NCBI GenBank assembly: GCA_949300325.1
Contig: CASGDQ010000039.1
Location: forward strand, 1-33,995
Length of the DNA: 33,995 nt
Direction of reading: 5' to 3'
DNA from: an uncultured Spirochaetales bacterium
GTDB lineage: Bacteria; Spirochaetota; Spirochaetia; Sphaerochaetales; Sphaerochaetaceae
Shown: positions 31,992 to 33,995 of the stretch, in pieces
Layout of the letters: every line of letters begins with the position of its first letter
Numbering within the stretch: position 1 is the first letter of the stretch
The notes under the pieces: generated by a model
Database searches by the model: none
The model's input: the letters and a program-made list of their open reading frames with translations, nothing else
What the model was told of the DNA's origin: nothing
Made by a program: the position numbers and the translations under genes

Positions 31992-32304
31992 CCTTTTTGT
32001 TCTTCCATTTTCCGCTTTTGTAACGTATGGAATATAGCGATCTCTGGACTATCCAATCGATATACATCGATATGATATATCCTTGAAATTATCGTTGCCC
32101 CTGCATTGTCCGATTATGGTTATCAAAGCAAGGTTCATGCCGTTTCCGGAAATATTGGCATAAGCATTGTATTGTTTGTAACAGCGTTGATCGCTATGGC
32201 GATTGTTCCAAGACTTGCAATAAGGGACTGGACCATGATTTTGCCAAATTGGAAGGTGGCGCCTTCAATTCCTCCTATGAGGGATGAAAGCGTTCTGCGT
32301 TGAA
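31984..32304 (-). pseudogene. Decayed MATE-family efflux transporter, C-terminal part
   Basis: On the minus strand three frames together read like the last third of a MATE drug/Na+ antiporter. One gives SLIGGIEGATFQFGKIMVQ then SLIASLGTIAIAINAV. The next frame gives YNAYANISGNGMNLALITII then GQCRGN. A third gives YIDWIVQRSLYSIRYKSGKW then KNKKVI and a stop at 31984. At least two frameshifts separate them and nothing of the N-terminal two thirds is left. The homology stops at the perfect hairpin at 32300-32324. The gene is dead. Confidence rests on the typical MATE segments FQFGK, the GT-IAI-NAV stretch, LITI-GQC and SGKWK. Confidence 0.75.
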
Positions 32305-32324
32305 AATGGAAGCTCCATTTTCAA
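32300..32324. repeat. Perfect 25-nt hairpin at the MATE breakpoint
   Basis: Arms TTGAAAATGGA and TCCATTTTCAA (11 bp) flank AGC. It lies exactly where MATE homology ends, with no T run after it. It could be a rearrangement scar, a small mobile-repeat remnant or a structural RNA element. Confidence 0.65.
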
Positions 32325-32434
32325 GCATAAGCTAAGATGGAGTAGTTCACTTGCTTTTCAATATGGTTTTTCCCTTTTATTTTTGCTTACATGGATGCTC
32401 TCAGATTGTATAATCATCCATATAAGGAGACTTT
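32325..32434 (+). promoter_or_regulatory. Promoter region of the MBL-fold gene
   Basis: TATAAT (32409-32414) lies 20 nt before the start; a convincing -35 is not visible. AAGGAG (32424-32429) is the ribosome site, 5 nt from the ATG. Confidence 0.5.
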
Positions 32435-33139
32435 ATGGAAGAGTTTTGCACAAAAGTTGAGAAAATAACTGAGAACATATACGTGATTGATCAGGAGATG
32501 GTGAGAGCTTATGTGATAGTAGGGGGAAACAAGGCGCTGTGTTTTGATTTCGGAGTAGCTTTAACGGATTTTAAAAAGTGTTTGAAAGAGATTACCGATC
32601 TTCCCTTCATCTACGTACTCAGCCATTCGGACCGGGATCATGTGGCTAACATGCTTTTAGCAGATAAGGTGTATCTCTCGCCAAATGAGCTCGATTTATT
32701 AAAGGATTATGGCAGCATGAGGTTCATTTCAGTTGAAGAAGGGCATGTATTTGATCTTGGCGGAGTTGAACTCGAGGTGGTATACACCCCAGGTCATACT
32801 CCAGGATCCATCTCCTTGTTATGGCGCAGTAAGAGGATTCTGTTTTCAGGAGATACTCTGTCTTATGGGCCGGTATATATGTTCGGTCCGGCAAGGGATC
32901 TTGAAAAATATAAAAATACTTTGAACAAGCTTCTTGATATGTCCCAAAAGAAAATCTTTTTTGAGATTTTTCCTTCTCATAATCTTTTTCCAGCCGATCC
33001 CAGCATAATCAAAGACCTGCTTAAAATAGTTGAAGATCTGGAGACGGGAAAAGCCGTTGGAAGAGATCCGGGCAGAACTTTTCCTGGCATTGAGGATGTA
33101 AGGCTCTTTTGTTCTGGAAAATGCGGCATTTTATATTAA
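32435..33139 (+). CDS. MBL-fold metallo-hydrolase
   Basis: A beta-lactamase-fold hydrolase of 234 residues. The first metal motif is H64-S-D66-R-D68-H69, with Asp instead of His at the second ligand, a variant seen in other MBL proteins. Further ligands are the His of TPGHTPGS and the Asp of FSGDTL, with a late SHNLF histidine. The substrate may be a thioester, phosphodiester or lactone; none is indicated. The ATG at 32435 has AAGGAG at 5 nt. It is convergent with the Nudix gene and lies next to the MATE relic. Confidence 0.87.
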   Translation: MEEFCTKVEKITENIYVIDQEMVRAYVIVGGNKALCFDFGVALTDFKKCLKEITDLPFIYVLSHSDRDHVANMLLADKVYLSPNELDLLKDYGSMRFISVEEGHVFDLGGVELEVVYTPGHTPGSISLLWRSKRILFSGDTLSYGPVYMFGPARDLEKYKNTLNKLLDMSQKKIFFEIFPSHNLFPADPSIIKDLLKIVEDLETGKAVGRDPGRTFPGIEDVRLFCSGKCGILY

Positions 33140-33157
33140 ATGCGGGCAGAAAAACGA

Positions 33158-33565
33158 TTAAAGCAATCCCGCGGATTGCTGAAAAAATTTTTTGACTTCC
33201 TTTACAACCAGCAGATCTGCAGGAAGCCAGTTCAAAACATCGATTTCATCAATGGAAAGCCATACTGCGTCATCGTGCTCCTTAAGCGTAAGATGGCCTT
33301 CTGATACGCTTGCAATGTAGCAGTCCATCACCAGATGAAAATCGGGGTATTGGTACTCAATGGTTGCAAGGTATGATTCGACTTTTATTTCCACATCAAG
33401 TTCTTCCTTGATCTCCCTTATAACCGCTTCTTCCCCGGTCTCTCCGTATTCCCTCTTTCCTCCGGGAAATTCCCATAGGCCTTTGAAAGTTCCTTTACCT
33501 CTTCTTGTTGCATAGATCCGGCCGTCTTTATAAATGATGGCGGCACTCGCTCGTATTGTTTTCAT
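33158..33565 (-). CDS. Nudix hydrolase, MutT-like
   Basis: The 135-residue pyrophosphohydrolase has an intact Nudix box in GGKREYGETGEEAVIREIKE followed by ELDV (residues about 35-58), after KGLWEFPGGK. This pattern (WEFPGGK then the box) is typical of MutT-type enzymes that remove 8-oxo-dGTP, although other NTPs are possible. The last codons (QQSAGLL) form a hairpin arm that doubles as a terminator. Ribosome site is weak (CAGAGA). It is convergent with the MBL gene. Confidence 0.9.
   Translation of the reverse strand: MKTIRASAAIIYKDGRIYATRRGKGTFKGLWEFPGGKREYGETGEEAVIREIKEELDVEIKVESYLATIEYQYPDFHLVMDCYIASVSEGHLTLKEHDDAVWLSIDEIDVLNWLPADLLVVKEVKKFFQQSAGLL
33162..33180. terminator. Hairpin within the 3' end of the Nudix gene
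   Basis: AGCAATCC-CGC-GGATTGCT is an 8-bp stem lying within the last codons of the Nudix gene. On the minus strand it is followed by TTTAATCGTTTTTC, so it probably terminates that gene; on the plus strand it is followed by GAAAAAATTTTTTG. Confidence 0.55.
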
Positions 33566-33605
33566 AAATCTCTGATCGCCCTTAAAAACTGATGCTTATG
33601 CTTTT

Positions 33606-33908
33606 TCAGCACTCAGGAAGCTCTTGTTTTTCTGCAAGAGAGCCCTTGATCTCAAAAACGCATCTTTTCATTTCCGATACATTCTTTTTCAATTCATGTA
33701 TTGCAATCAGATAGAAACCGCCGGCACACATTAAAAGCGTGCAAAGTATGAGCATGAAATAAAAAAAGACGTTTATGAAGATCATTTCTTTTGAGTTGAG
33801 GAAATAAGCCAGGTCGTTAGCTATGATGAAGAAATTAAATAAGACGGCTAAGAAGATTGCGAGAATCACGATAAAAACTATTTCGATTATTCCGATTATT
33901 TTAAGCAT
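33606..33908 (-). CDS. Small membrane protein, two helices
   Basis: I recognise no family for this 100-residue protein. An N-terminal helix (about 4-30) and a second helix (about 43-70) span the membrane, followed by a charged, probably coiled C-terminal tail (ELKKNVSEMKRCVFEIKGSL). AGGAAGTG supports the ATG at 33908. It precedes the Nudix gene on the same strand by 40 nt and may share its transcript. Function is unknown. Confidence 0.65.
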   Translation of the reverse strand: MLKIIGIIEIVFIVILAIFLAVLFNFFIIANDLAYFLNSKEMIFINVFFYFMLILCTLLMCAGGFYLIAIHELKKNVSEMKRCVFEIKGSLAEKQELPEC

Positions 33909-33929
33909 TGTACACTTCCTGTTAGAACA

Positions 33930-33957
33930 ATTTTAATGTCATCCATCAAAAACGCAA
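33930..33957 (-). promoter_or_regulatory. Possible promoter of the small membrane protein gene
   Basis: On the minus strand TTGCGT (33957-33952) and TAAAAT (33935-33930) are 16 bp apart, about 21 nt before the start. Confidence 0.45.
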
Positions 33958-33995
33958 GTGGTTTCATAACAGGGGCAGGATATATTAAAATAAAA

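Noticed and set aside
32106..32303. A 65-codon plus-strand frame in the gap before the MBL gene
   Set aside because: It lies antisense to the MATE relic and its hydrophobic stretch is explained by that relic.
32499..32641. HxDxDH in the MBL protein as a dead metal site
   Set aside because: Asp in place of the second His is a known variant and other ligands are present.
1..33995. CRISPR array or prophage
   Set aside because: No regularly spaced direct repeats, cas genes, integrase or phage structural genes are visible.

Overview
The window looks like chromosome of an anaerobic, host- or gut-associated spirochaete, probably near Sphaerochaeta or Treponema. The main clue is the amino-acid binding protein at 10805-11563, whose mature N-terminus begins with the GGAKEE-type tail typical of spirochaetal exported binding proteins. 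Moderate GC, many carbohydrate genes, a FeoA-FeoB fusion and oxygen-sensitive redox proteins fit an anaerobe. The placement is an inference from gene content; no rRNA or other phylogenetic marker is present.

Layout. 1-616: a Panacea/SocA-type protein, with the possible first codons of a partner gene cut off by the window edge. 660-1201: a five-tRNA operon on the minus strand (His, Arg, Lys, Leu, Gly) with a clear promoter and a GNRA-loop terminator. An inverted tRNA D-arm fragment lies just upstream. 1295-3036: an AEC transporter and a short-chain dehydrogenase in one operon. 3112-4332: a tnpB gene whose first 18 codons sit in another frame, followed by a nested hairpin shared with the convergent PIG-L gene. 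4331-6416: a GPH sugar symporter and PIG-L deacetylase operon behind an 11-bp inverted repeat. 6558-8432: a thioredoxin-reductase-like flavoprotein without its CxxC, divergent from a LysR regulator. 8411-11563: a metallophosphoesterase, an NSS amino-acid/Na+ symporter and an amino-acid binding protein behind a TGCA-dyad array.

11649-13887: a complete AmmeMemoRadiSam operon (Memo, AMMECR1, radical SAM). It is predicted to start from a nearly leaderless mRNA and is followed by a DMT-family transporter. 14933-17497: an 854-residue fusion of a CoA-disulfide-reductase-like flavoprotein, a rhodanese, a sirohaem/4Fe-4S sulfite-reductase half and a di-cluster ferredoxin. 17651-20271: an iron- or corrinoid-type ABC importer. 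20574-22360: a degenerate HD-like protein and a CorC/CNNM membrane protein. 22484-25634: a FeoAB fusion with an AlkA-like DNA glycosylase in one operon, behind tRNA-Arg(CCG).

25930-30498: a domain-permuted GH3 beta-glucosidase, a GltD/NfnB-like flavoprotein and a sugar-phosphate isomerase-like TIM barrel. 30607-33908: a lipoprotein, a patatin phospholipase, a decayed MATE efflux gene ending at a perfect hairpin, an MBL-fold hydrolase, a Nudix hydrolase and a small membrane protein.

Themes. Two iron routes (Fec-type ABC importer and FeoAB) lie within 8 kb of several iron-sulfur enzymes. Sugar handling (GPH symporter, GH3, PIG-L, isomerase) and amino-acid uptake (NSS, binding protein) are the other threads. 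The best candidates for little-described biology are the four-module sulfur-redox fusion, the AmmeMemoRadiSam operon, the CxxC-less reductase/LysR pair and the TGCA array. The best evolutionary observations are the collapsed 8-bp repeat in tnpB, the MATE relic and the tRNA fragment.
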